DNA from: a bacterium UBP11_UBA4055
GTDB taxonomy: Bacteria > UBA4055
Assembly (NCBI GenBank): GCA_002382735.1
Contig: DFZN01000032.1
Location: 15,276-79,275, forward strand
Direction of reading: 5' to 3'
Length of the DNA: 64,000 nucleotides
Shown here one piece after another: positions 42,396-50,524 of the stretch (position 1 is its first letter; every line of letters begins with the position of its first letter). The notes beneath the pieces are model-generated. The model saw only the letters and a program-made list of their open reading frames with translations, did not search any database and was not told the origin of the DNA. The translations under genes were made by a program, and so were the position numbers.

Positions 42396-43973
42396 CTATA
42401 TTCTTCCGTTTATCAGCTGGTGTATATACCACTGTATAATTATTGAATTCCTGTTCTCGCCGTCCTTATCGACAGGCACTCCGGAAGATTCAAGATCCTT
42501 TATCATGCGGTCAGTTACACCAATGTTATAGTAAATATCGGTATTTTTTCTTAACTTTTCCTTATAAAAATTAATTATTTTTTTCGGCATTATTTTCTTT
42601 ATTGAGTTTTTGGTTTCCTGAATTCTGATATCTTTAGGCTCGGGATTCGTCTCATTTGAGAAATTCAGACCGTATTTTTCAAAGAAGTTCTTTTTAAGAA
42701 CTGAATTATAGAGCCTCTTACCCGCCCGTAACGACGAAGGAGCGTTCGACATAATATCCATGAACCTTTTATCGACCAGAGGCATTCTGTATTCATAGCC
42801 GAAGAATTCGTATATCCTGTTCGAGTTAATAACGAACTTTCCATGCCTTTCTTTTATTATCCAGTCCTCGTAGTCGAAACCGGAAAGGATGTTTCCTTCA
42901 AAATCCCGCGCAAGCTCTTCTGAAAGAAATTCCCTTTTCTTTGAACTGACCGGTTTCATGTTGAAATGCTTTGAAATTATCCTGTCGATCAGAGCATCTT
43001 TCGTAAGTTCTCCGGTCATGTCATCGGAAAGATGGCTTCCCGCAATAGTATCTCCCGAATGACCCGGTATAAAAACCGAATTCTCAGGAATTATTTCTTT
43101 CAGTTTCTGAAGTGCAAAGAATTCCTGCAGATAGAACATCGATGTGCAGGCTGAAGCAAAAGGGAAATAGGCGCGGAATTCATCCGAACCAAGAAAATCT
43201 TTTACGGTCTCTTCGTCATACTCAATATATTCCCACTTGAACCCGAGCTTCTGAGCGGTTTTTCTTGAAAGTTCTATCTCCGGGTTGTCTTTTCTGCCGT
43301 ATGTAAAAGTGATCACATCGTTAATACCTGCCGATTTAAGGAGCACAGCTATTAGCCTTGAATCATATCCGCTGCTCAGAGGAAGCACTGCAGTTCTTCC
43401 TTCCAGGCTCTGAGACAGATCGCTCCCTATTCCTTTCAGGGCCTCTGTCAGTTCATTTTCCAGAACGATCCTGTCCGAGACGGGGTCTTCAGATTTGAAC
43501 CTGTAATAGAATTTTCTTTCAAAACTCTCATTATTTTTGAGAATATATTCTCCGGCCTGGATCTGATAAATATCTTTCAGAAGAGTTCTGTTCCCGATAG
43601 CATACCCTGTGTGGAGGAATATTTTTATCGACCTGTCATCGGTGTCTTTTTCGTTTCCGACAGCTTTGGGATCATCAGTTATCGTCAGACTGTTATATCC
43701 GATCCGATAAAAAAGCGGGAAAGACCTTGTCCTGTCGCAACACGCTAACAGTCTTGCCGAACCTTCGAAAACCATCGCAAAAACGCCATTAAGCTCTTTA
43801 AGACCTTTTTCGGGATCCTCGAACTTTCCGAATTTTGTTTTTATATGGTCAACAGCATCACTGCCGGTCAAATATTCTCCGCCCTCAAGCAGATAACCTT
43901 TGAACGAAATTCCATGAGCTTTGAACCATGCAAAACCTTTGTTGTTTTCCAGTATCAGTTTAAGATCATGCAC
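42396..43973 (-). CDS. Asparagine-synthase-like protein of a polysaccharide operon
   Basis: The 525-residue protein has an N-terminal Ntn-like domain without the catalytic Cys2 (starts MHDLKLILENNKG) but with 'GVFAMVFEGSARLLACCDRT'. An ATP-pyrophosphatase domain follows with the PP-loop 'VLPLSSGYDSRLIAVLL' and 'VFIPGHSGDTIAGSHLSDD'. Loss of Cys2 means glutamine hydrolysis is unlikely; free ammonia or another amine would be used. A GTG start at 43973 is supported by AAGGA just upstream and overlaps the flippase by 19 nt. Its place suggests amidation of a surface glycan or lipid, which is inference. Confidence 0.78.
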   Translation of the reverse strand: MHDLKLILENNKGFAWFKAHGISFKGYLLEGGEYLTGSDAVDHIKTKFGKFEDPEKGLKELNGVFAMVFEGSARLLACCDRTRSFPLFYRIGYNSLTITDDPKAVGNEKDTDDRSIKIFLHTGYAIGNRTLLKDIYQIQAGEYILKNNESFERKFYYRFKSEDPVSDRIVLENELTEALKGIGSDLSQSLEGRTAVLPLSSGYDSRLIAVLLKSAGINDVITFTYGRKDNPEIELSRKTAQKLGFKWEYIEYDEETVKDFLGSDEFRAYFPFASACTSMFYLQEFFALQKLKEIIPENSVFIPGHSGDTIAGSHLSDDMTGELTKDALIDRIISKHFNMKPVSSKKREFLSEELARDFEGNILSGFDYEDWIIKERHGKFVINSNRIYEFFGYEYRMPLVDKRFMDIMSNAPSSLRAGKRLYNSVLKKNFFEKYGLNFSNETNPEPKDIRIQETKNSIKKIMPKKIINFYKEKLRKNTDIYYNIGVTDRMIKDLESSGVPVDKDGENRNSIIIQWYIHQLINGRI

Positions 43974-45331
43974 AAAAAAGTCCTTGATAAAATTATGGGC
44001 AGCATTATAAATAACAGCCTGTACAGAACGAATTCAACGATCTTATCCTTGTCCGTATCTCCTCCCGCGGTCCTCACAACAAAAAAAGAATAGAATGTCC
44101 AGTACACAAAACCTGTCGAACCGTAAAGGAAGATCGCCGCGAAAACACTTTTCAATATAATTCCGCCTATAAGGAAGCTCGTTACCCTTAAAATCAAAAG
44201 GACAGAATTTAACACAAGGCTGATCTTCTGTTTTTCCAGAGTCGCGAATATTATCGATATCGGGGAAGCTACAAACACCATTAGCATCCATGGCGACAGT
44301 ATCGAAGCGTACTGACCTGAAACAGACCATCTTTCACCTAGAAGAAATCCGAATATATAGTCTCCATAGCCTGCAATTATCGAGAGAGGAACTATTCCGA
44401 GCATGAACAGTTTCCTGTATATATCCGATGTCATTCTCCCCAGACACTGATCGTTATTCACCATGTCGGATGACTTCTTAAGATATGCCTGCGAGATAGA
44501 TGACCCCAGAAGCGTCAGTGGCACATTAATAAATCTGTGAGGTATTGCGTAAAGTCCCGCGGCCGCTGAATCGAATAAATTGGTCAGAAACAGAACAGGG
44601 ACATTCACCGACAGGCTGTTAAGGAACTCGCTCGGCATAAAATATTTTGGAAAATCTTTGTACCTTGAAAGCGATCTTTTGATCGAAGAAAAATTAATCT
44701 CCTTTCTGTTCCTCACGATCTTTTTTGCGAGCGACGAAGATTGAATCACTGAACCTGCAGTATAACCGGCGATCGAAGATAAGATCAGGCCTGTTGAAGT
44801 TTTGAGAAAATACAGACCGTTAAGCAGCTGACAAAGATAAACCGTGAATGACTTTGTGATATTTCCCACGGCAGTTATATGGAATTTATTCTCCCTGTTG
44901 TTCCAGAAATTCAGTAGCCTGAACACCGCCGTGATCATCGACATAAGGATTATCATATATAATATATTCTGTGAAATAATGATTCCGAATGAGGAGATAA
45001 GCACATCGTAAAAAAAATAGACGAAAACAGATACAGAAACAAAGGTTATAAAACATATCAGCAGCGATCCTGTAAAAACATTCAGCGCTTCCTTATCTTC
45101 TTTGGGCAAAACTATAGCGAATTCGTAATTACCTGTCATGAGTATTGAAAAAAGACTGCTCAAACTCAAAAAATAAGCCCAGAAACCGAAATCTTCAGGA
45201 GAGAACATCCTAGCCAAAAAAGGAAGAACTATGAAAGGGAACGCCTGAGCAATAACCGAAGAACCGAACAGCTTGCCGGTGTTCTTAACAAATTCTCTGT
45301 CTTTCAGTATATTACTCTGATCTGATCTCAT
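43955..45331 (-). CDS. Wzx-type polysaccharide flippase
   Basis: The 458-residue protein has about 12-14 hydrophobic segments and typical MOP/Wzx motifs: 'FPFIVLPFLARMFSPEDFGF' near the start, 'TGNYEFAIVLPKEDKEALNV', and 'DSAAAGLYAIPHRFINVPLT' in the middle. It would move lipid-linked oligosaccharide units across the inner membrane. It overlaps rfbD (20 nt) and the asparagine-synthase-like gene (19 nt). Confidence 0.87.
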   Translation of the reverse strand: MRSDQSNILKDREFVKNTGKLFGSSVIAQAFPFIVLPFLARMFSPEDFGFWAYFLSLSSLFSILMTGNYEFAIVLPKEDKEALNVFTGSLLICFITFVSVSVFVYFFYDVLISSFGIIISQNILYMIILMSMITAVFRLLNFWNNRENKFHITAVGNITKSFTVYLCQLLNGLYFLKTSTGLILSSIAGYTAGSVIQSSSLAKKIVRNRKEINFSSIKRSLSRYKDFPKYFMPSEFLNSLSVNVPVLFLTNLFDSAAAGLYAIPHRFINVPLTLLGSSISQAYLKKSSDMVNNDQCLGRMTSDIYRKLFMLGIVPLSIIAGYGDYIFGFLLGERWSVSGQYASILSPWMLMVFVASPISIIFATLEKQKISLVLNSVLLILRVTSFLIGGIILKSVFAAIFLYGSTGFVYWTFYSFFVVRTAGGDTDKDKIVEFVLYRLLFIMLPIILSRTFLCMILN

Positions 45332-46187
45332 TTACCGCTTCCTTTAGTGCGTCTTCCCATAATCTGACCTTCAAACCGAACTTTTCAACAGTTCTTTCGC
45401 AGTCAAGCGCGCTGTCATGAGGTCTTTTAGCCTTCATATTAAGCTCATCGGATAATACAGGGTGAATGCTTGTACTGTTCCTGATAAATTCTGCTATCTT
45501 CTTTGCAAAATAATATCTGGTAACCTCACCTTTATTACAGAAATGATAAATACTGGTCTGAAAATCATTTACATTTTTAATATGTTCCGTTATAGTAACG
45601 AGTATCTCAGCCAGATCAGGTGCGTAAGTTGGAGATCCGATCTCATCAAGTACTACGGAGAAAGGTTTTCCGCTTATCAGTTTTGAATATATTTTCTTTA
45701 CAAATGTATTGTGAGTTGCCGAGTACAGCCATGATGTTCTTACTATAAGACAGTTCTTTTCACAATTCAGTACTTCAAGCTCACCGCCATATTTGCTCTT
45801 ACCGTAAACCGAAACAGGATCGGGAATATCATCCTCTTTATAAGGAGAACCTTTATCTCCGCTGAAAACAAAATCTGTAGATATGTGTATCAGTTTGAAA
45901 CCGAACGAAGAAGAAGCCCTCGCAAGATTTTTTGCGCCGTCTCTGTTAACAAGAAATGCCTTTTCAGGTTCGTCTTCGGCTTTTTCAACATCAGTATATG
46001 CGGAGCAGTTTATAACGACAGAGCCGGTCATATCATTTTTACTGAAAAATTCGTCAAGCCTGTCAATGTCTGTAATATCAAGATCAACTCTGCTCATAAA
46101 TCTCCAATTATAAGTGTCATACTTTTTCGATAGTGATGTGAGCGCTGTTCCGAGTTGTCCTTTGCAGCCTGTAACGATAATTTTCAT
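45312..46187 (-). CDS. rfbD: dTDP-4-dehydrorhamnose reductase
   Basis: The 291-residue short-chain reductase begins 'KIIVTGCKGQLGTAL' (NAD(P)H-binding), with 'VVINCSAYTDVEKAEDEPEK', the catalytic YxxxK in 'VYGKSKYGGELEV', and 'IVRTSWLYS'. It performs the last step of dTDP-L-rhamnose synthesis. It abuts rfbC directly (stop to start within 1 nt). rfbA and rfbB are not in this window. Confidence 0.94.
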   Translation of the reverse strand: MKIIVTGCKGQLGTALTSLSKKYDTYNWRFMSRVDLDITDIDRLDEFFSKNDMTGSVVINCSAYTDVEKAEDEPEKAFLVNRDGAKNLARASSSFGFKLIHISTDFVFSGDKGSPYKEDDIPDPVSVYGKSKYGGELEVLNCEKNCLIVRTSWLYSATHNTFVKKIYSKLISGKPFSVVLDEIGSPTYAPDLAEILVTITEHIKNVNDFQTSIYHFCNKGEVTRYYFAKKIAEFIRNSTSIHPVLSDELNMKAKRPHDSALDCERTVEKFGLKVRLWEDALKEAVNEIRSE

Positions 46188-46754
46188 CTATTTTCCGAAT
46201 TTAAAGTTCATTTCTGCGTCTCTGAAAAGAGGGAATTGCCTGTCCCTTTCTGTAACGATGATTTCTCCGGCAGGATATTTCCATTCTATTCCCAGATCGG
46301 GGTCGTTGAATCTTACACCCCTTTCATGCCCGGGAGAATATAGTTCTCCGCATTTGTACATAATGACAGTATCGTCAGAAAGAGACAGAAAACCGTGCGC
46401 GAAACCTTTCGGTATATAGATTATTTTACCGTCATCAGAACAAAGTCCGACAGTAAAATGCTTTCCGAAAGTCGGGGATCCTGCCCTCAGATCGACAGCC
46501 GCGTCGATTATTTTTCCGGATATGACCGTCAGCAGTTTGGACTGCGCTTTGGGTTCAAGCTGATAATGAAGTCCTCTAAGCACACCTTTCCTCGATCTGG
46601 AGATATTATCCTGAAAGAACCTGTCGTTTATGCCGGCATCTTCGAATTTCTGACTGCTGAATACCTCATAGAAATAACCTCTTTCGTCTCTGTATATCTT
46701 TGTCTGAAATACTTTCAGACCTTCAATTCCGCTTTCAATGATATTGAGACTCAC
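46188..46754 (-). CDS. rfbC: dTDP-4-dehydrorhamnose 3,5-epimerase
   Basis: The 188-residue cupin-fold enzyme has 'QTKIYRDERGYFYEVFSSQK', 'QDNISRSRKGVLRGLHYQLE' with the catalytic His, 'YIPKGFAHGFLSLSDDTVIM' and 'YSPGHERGVRFNDPDLGIEW'. It makes dTDP-4-keto-L-rhamnose for RfbD. Its start overlaps the Wzi-like gene by 4 nt. Confidence 0.95.
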   Translation of the reverse strand: MSLNIIESGIEGLKVFQTKIYRDERGYFYEVFSSQKFEDAGINDRFFQDNISRSRKGVLRGLHYQLEPKAQSKLLTVISGKIIDAAVDLRAGSPTFGKHFTVGLCSDDGKIIYIPKGFAHGFLSLSDDTVIMYKCGELYSPGHERGVRFNDPDLGIEWKYPAGEIIVTERDRQFPLFRDAEMNFKFGK

Positions 46755-48586
46755 TCTCCCTCCTTACGGAAAAATCCTGAAAAATAATTTTTAATTACGA
46801 AATTCAACTTTAAAGCAAAAGTATTGTTCGAATAGACCTGGTATTTTTTCTGCGGAACTATCTCTCTTTCGTAGTAGTTTTGGTAGCCGGTATAATCATT
46901 GGATGTATCGAATTCTCCAGTCATAAGAGTGTCACTGTTGACTGTAGCATAGTCTTCAAGCCAGGTTTCATCATAAGCAGGAAGATTGTGATTGTAGTTA
47001 ATTATATCGTGATGAGAATAGTAAAGATCGGCAGAAATATATTTGTTGTACCTGTAAGTGAGCTGCGCATAGTATTTGTTCGTTTTCTCGACTGTCCCGC
47101 GCAGAAATACTTTGTTCTCGATCTGATAGCTCAGAGGCTGATCCCACTCGCCCCATCTCGATTCTCCCCTGTTCTCTCTCGTGTAGCCCAGAGTAATGTG
47201 CTTGTCGAAATCCAGAAAGTATTTCAGGTTAAAATTCAGGGTCTCGGAATCTCCTCCTGCGGGCATAGACAGATAATAGTCGAGATTCATGTAACGGTTT
47301 ATATGATATTTATGCCCGTAAACATAAGGCTCTACCCTCGCGTATTCGAAATTGAAAGACAGACCGTCAACTGTAAGAAATTTTGAATTGTACAACCCCG
47401 CCGAAACTGCCCATTTGTTCATGTAATTCTTTGTCCAGCTTTCCGTAAAAGTCTCGTCATCAAAAAGAAGTTCTCCATAGACCGAATAGTTTTTAAAAGG
47501 CTGATATGACATATCGAAGCTGATCAGTGAGTTATCGTGGTCCCCGTAATAGTGCCCCATCCAGAATAACGGAAGCACCGGCAAAGCATAACCCATCTCG
47601 ATAGTCCTGTCGCCGGAGATCACCATTTCGTTCACGCCGAAGCTCAAGTTGTCTAAAGCTCTCCACTCGAGCCTGTGCGCAGAAAGATATTTCTCACGCT
47701 TTGTATAATCGACCCTCACACGAGAGCTGTCATCGTTCGTGATCGCATAATAAGGATTCTCTGTTTCATATCTTGTCTGGTGATCCGCCAGCAGAAACCC
47801 AGTTAATGTAGTGAATTTGAACCTGTCCGAAGCTATTGAAAACATCATATTCTCGTAGTACGCATCCATCTGAGACAGAGTCAGGGAATTCATCACTCCT
47901 GCGCCCATCGAGACCGGGTACTTTCCTAATGAAAGATGAATATCATCTCCTGCAAGGGTCAGGACTGTCTCCGTATGGTCTTCGCTTGAAAAGTCAGCCT
48001 CGCCTCCTGAAGGCACAAGCACCAGAGTCTCATACTCGTCTCTTAAATGATCCGTATAGCCATGCTTGATCATGACACCTGAGTTCGTGCGGAGCGAAAG
48101 TAAATCTTTGTATCCGAAATATGCTTTGATCCCGCCGTCAGAGATATGTTGAGATATATCGGGATATCTGTAGCCAGATCTTTGAGCAGGCAGACTTAAA
48201 TAATCGTAGAAACTTAAACATAGGTATGATGGGTTTTCAAGAGCCTTCTGAGATACATAAGACTGACTCCAGTAGGCATCGAACCAGCCGACAGTGTTCT
48301 CTGATTCAGCCTTACCGAATTTATTGTCAGTGCTTATATATTCTTCCTCATACCTCTCAATGAAATTCTTCGTACGGCTGTCGGGATCCTTTATGCTCAG
48401 AAGTAAGTTGTGAATCTCGTCGCTTCTGTAAGGTCTTACGCCTGTAAAAGGGATGTCGATCACACCTGAAATGTCAAGATAGTCCAGATAATCGTAAGTC
48501 GCTTTGTCGGTCATGGGTATCATGATAGGAGCTGCTGCATAGACAATACTCGTAAATAATGTCAGGATCAGAAGTATTTTATTCAT
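46751..48586 (-). CDS. Wzi-like capsule assembly outer-membrane barrel protein
   Basis: The 611-residue protein has a signal peptide (MNKILLILTLFTSIVYAAAP) and an N-terminal 'VRPYRSDEIHNLLLSI' segment. Many alternating aromatic beta strands follow, e.g. 'NLDYYLSMPAGGDSETLNFN' and 'RYNKYISADLYYSHHDIINY', ending 'FALKLNFVIKNYFSGFF'. This is the pattern of Wzi-type outer-membrane barrels that attach capsule or O-polysaccharide at the surface. The family match is moderate. 4-nt overlaps on both sides tie it to rfbC and the UPF0104-type gene. Confidence 0.72.
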   Translation of the reverse strand: MNKILLILTLFTSIVYAAAPIMIPMTDKATYDYLDYLDISGVIDIPFTGVRPYRSDEIHNLLLSIKDPDSRTKNFIERYEEEYISTDNKFGKAESENTVGWFDAYWSQSYVSQKALENPSYLCLSFYDYLSLPAQRSGYRYPDISQHISDGGIKAYFGYKDLLSLRTNSGVMIKHGYTDHLRDEYETLVLVPSGGEADFSSEDHTETVLTLAGDDIHLSLGKYPVSMGAGVMNSLTLSQMDAYYENMMFSIASDRFKFTTLTGFLLADHQTRYETENPYYAITNDDSSRVRVDYTKREKYLSAHRLEWRALDNLSFGVNEMVISGDRTIEMGYALPVLPLFWMGHYYGDHDNSLISFDMSYQPFKNYSVYGELLFDDETFTESWTKNYMNKWAVSAGLYNSKFLTVDGLSFNFEYARVEPYVYGHKYHINRYMNLDYYLSMPAGGDSETLNFNLKYFLDFDKHITLGYTRENRGESRWGEWDQPLSYQIENKVFLRGTVEKTNKYYAQLTYRYNKYISADLYYSHHDIINYNHNLPAYDETWLEDYATVNSDTLMTGEFDTSNDYTGYQNYYEREIVPQKKYQVYSNNTFALKLNFVIKNYFSGFFRKEGE

Positions 48587-49506
48587 TCGCTTACCTCATT
48601 TTTTGAAAAATATGTGCTGTCAAGATGCCTGAAAGCGTAAGTTCCTGTAATAATTGTAAGAATGAGATTGACCGCCCTGTCCGCAAGAGCCGCTACAACT
48701 CCAAGTTCTGCGTTCCCCAATAGAAGATATGATATCCCTCCCACTAAACTCTCCTTTACGCCCAAACCTCCGGGAGTGAAAGACAGGAAAAAAGAAAGAT
48801 TTGCTATTACTCCTATAAGAAAGGCGTCGTATGACAAGACAGGAAATCCTGCTATCCTGAACGCAAAATACATTCTTGTGGAAAATAATGTTATACCGGC
48901 AAGAATTATGAGCACCATGTAAAATATATTCATTTTGTTCGTACCTATCAGGCTCCTGTTACGCAAAAAGAGCAGATAGTATTTTGAAATAATGTTATCT
49001 CTGTTCTTCAAAGCTATTAAGACACTTGACAGAAGTGCTGTTATGCCCGAAATAACAAATATCAGAAAATAAAGAAAATTGATCCTGCTGTATAACTCCA
49101 TCATCCTACTGTCAAAAATAAAGAAAAGTGAAATTAAAATAGTGACGATCGTAACAATAATATAAATTAGGATAGTGACGAACACGAACCTGTTCACAGG
49201 TACTTTCTTTTTCACTTTAAGAAAAGTGCCCAGCGATATCATGCCTCCTTTTGCCGGAAGATAATTAAGCAGATTCGTAGCCAGTGAAATGAAGGCTACA
49301 TTTGACTTCTTTTCTTTTACTTCGAGCATTTTGAGCTGAACATCGACAGCAAAAAAAGTAGAAATGTATGAGAGAACCATAACAAAAGTAAGCATCAGTA
49401 CATCAAAGGGGTCAGCGTTCAGGATAACACTGAAATCGTAGTCAGATCTGATTATAAAAACAATAATGAGAGCCGCGAGAATTATATAGGTGATTATTTT
49501 TTTCAT
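48583..49506 (-). CDS. UPF0104 / LPG-synthase transmembrane-type membrane protein
   Basis: The 307-residue protein has about eight membrane helices and the family marks 'LATNLLNYLPAKGGMISLGT' and 'FLSFTPGGLGVKESLVGGIS' near residues 240-260. These match the flippase-like transmembrane domain of phosphatidylglycerol lysyltransferase, without the catalytic part. Proteins of this type near glycosyltransferases are thought to move lipids or lipid-linked sugars. 4-nt overlaps join it to both neighbours. Confidence 0.85.
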   Translation of the reverse strand: MKKIITYIILAALIIVFIIRSDYDFSVILNADPFDVLMLTFVMVLSYISTFFAVDVQLKMLEVKEKKSNVAFISLATNLLNYLPAKGGMISLGTFLKVKKKVPVNRFVFVTILIYIIVTIVTILISLFFIFDSRMMELYSRINFLYFLIFVISGITALLSSVLIALKNRDNIISKYYLLFLRNRSLIGTNKMNIFYMVLIILAGITLFSTRMYFAFRIAGFPVLSYDAFLIGVIANLSFFLSFTPGGLGVKESLVGGISYLLLGNAELGVVAALADRAVNLILTIITGTYAFRHLDSTYFSKNEVSE

Positions 49507-50450
49507 TTTCTCACTATTTTCCTGAACAGTTTTTCGATCGTTCCCGCGATAAAGACCGGACCAAGGATCAGAAGCTGTTTAACAACAGGCTTATAATCTC
49601 TTTTTGCTTCGCACAAATAAACCGAAGTAAGCAGGATCAATATTGCAGCAGATGCCATAAGCGTTAAGGGTCTTGAAATAAACATAAAGATCACAACTAC
49701 CGCCAAAATAAAATATGCCGCTGAGAACAAATTTAAGCTGCTTAGATAATGATCCGCAAAAGTCTTTCCTCTGTGATTCATCCATGGAATTACATTTCTG
49801 CCTGCTCTCGAATGATATTTTACTGAAATACCAGTATGTCTCAGAATTCTCAAGTCTTGATCAAAAACAATGTTTTTCAATATAGCCGTATCATCGCTTG
49901 AATCTTTTTCGTGAATTTCAGGAATACTATTCAGAAATACATCCTTCTTTAAAAGAAGCCATCCTGTACCTTTAGGCGCTCTCTCGAAATTTGTTTTTCC
50001 GATCCATAGCTGTTCAGAATATTCTTTTTGAGGAAAATACGGCTTGTAGAACTTTCTTCTTATCAAATACATAAGTGTGTCGTAATCCGAGGCATATTTA
50101 TGATCATTCAACTCACCGGCCATCAGAGGCGTATAATTTATCTGCTCAGCTTTCAACAAATTATCTGATGATACTTCTATTTTTGAATCTATTAAAAGAA
50201 TATTTTCGTATTTTGCGTTCTCGGCTCCGGTCTTTCTGGCAACTATCCTGCCCGAGTTTTTATCGAGATTGATAACTCTTACTTCAGGGTACTCGGCTGC
50301 TATCTCTCTTGTGCTGTCAGTCGAACCGTCGTTTACAAGAAGTACTTCTATATTCCATCCTTCAGGTATTTTTAGCGTCGATACCGCATCAAGGCATAAT
50401 TTCAAAGTATCTTCGCCGTTATATACAGGTATTATAATAGAAACATTCAA
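49503..50450 (-). CDS. Family 2 glycosyltransferase with C-terminal membrane helices
   Basis: The domain begins 'NVSIIIPVYNGEDTLKLCLD', with 'EVLLVNDGSTDSTREIAAEY', a GT-A nucleotide-sugar fold. The usual DxD is DSK ('LLIDSKIEVS'), so metal binding may differ. Two hydrophobic helices follow near the end (about 245-280). No ATG is available; of two in-frame TTG codons, the one at 50450 has GAGGT five bases upstream and is preferred over 50462. It heads the polysaccharide operon, whose promoter is at 50481-50509. Confidence 0.85.
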   Translation of the reverse strand: MNVSIIIPVYNGEDTLKLCLDAVSTLKIPEGWNIEVLLVNDGSTDSTREIAAEYPEVRVINLDKNSGRIVARKTGAENAKYENILLIDSKIEVSSDNLLKAEQINYTPLMAGELNDHKYASDYDTLMYLIRRKFYKPYFPQKEYSEQLWIGKTNFERAPKGTGWLLLKKDVFLNSIPEIHEKDSSDDTAILKNIVFDQDLRILRHTGISVKYHSRAGRNVIPWMNHRGKTFADHYLSSLNLFSAAYFILAVVVIFMFISRPLTLMASAAILILLTSVYLCEAKRDYKPVVKQLLILGPVFIAGTIEKLFRKIVRK

Positions 50451-50480
50451 CGCGGACCTCAAGTTTTAACATGACTTAAT

Positions 50481-50509
50481 AATATAAATATATTATGCTT
50501 GTTATACAA
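50481..50509 (-). promoter_or_regulatory. Promoter of the polysaccharide operon
   Basis: TTGTAT (50504-50509) and TATATT (50481-50486) on the minus strand are 17 bases apart, giving a leader of about 25 nt before the TTG start at 50450. Confidence 0.55.
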
Positions 50510-50524
50510 GGCTTAAATAAAAGT

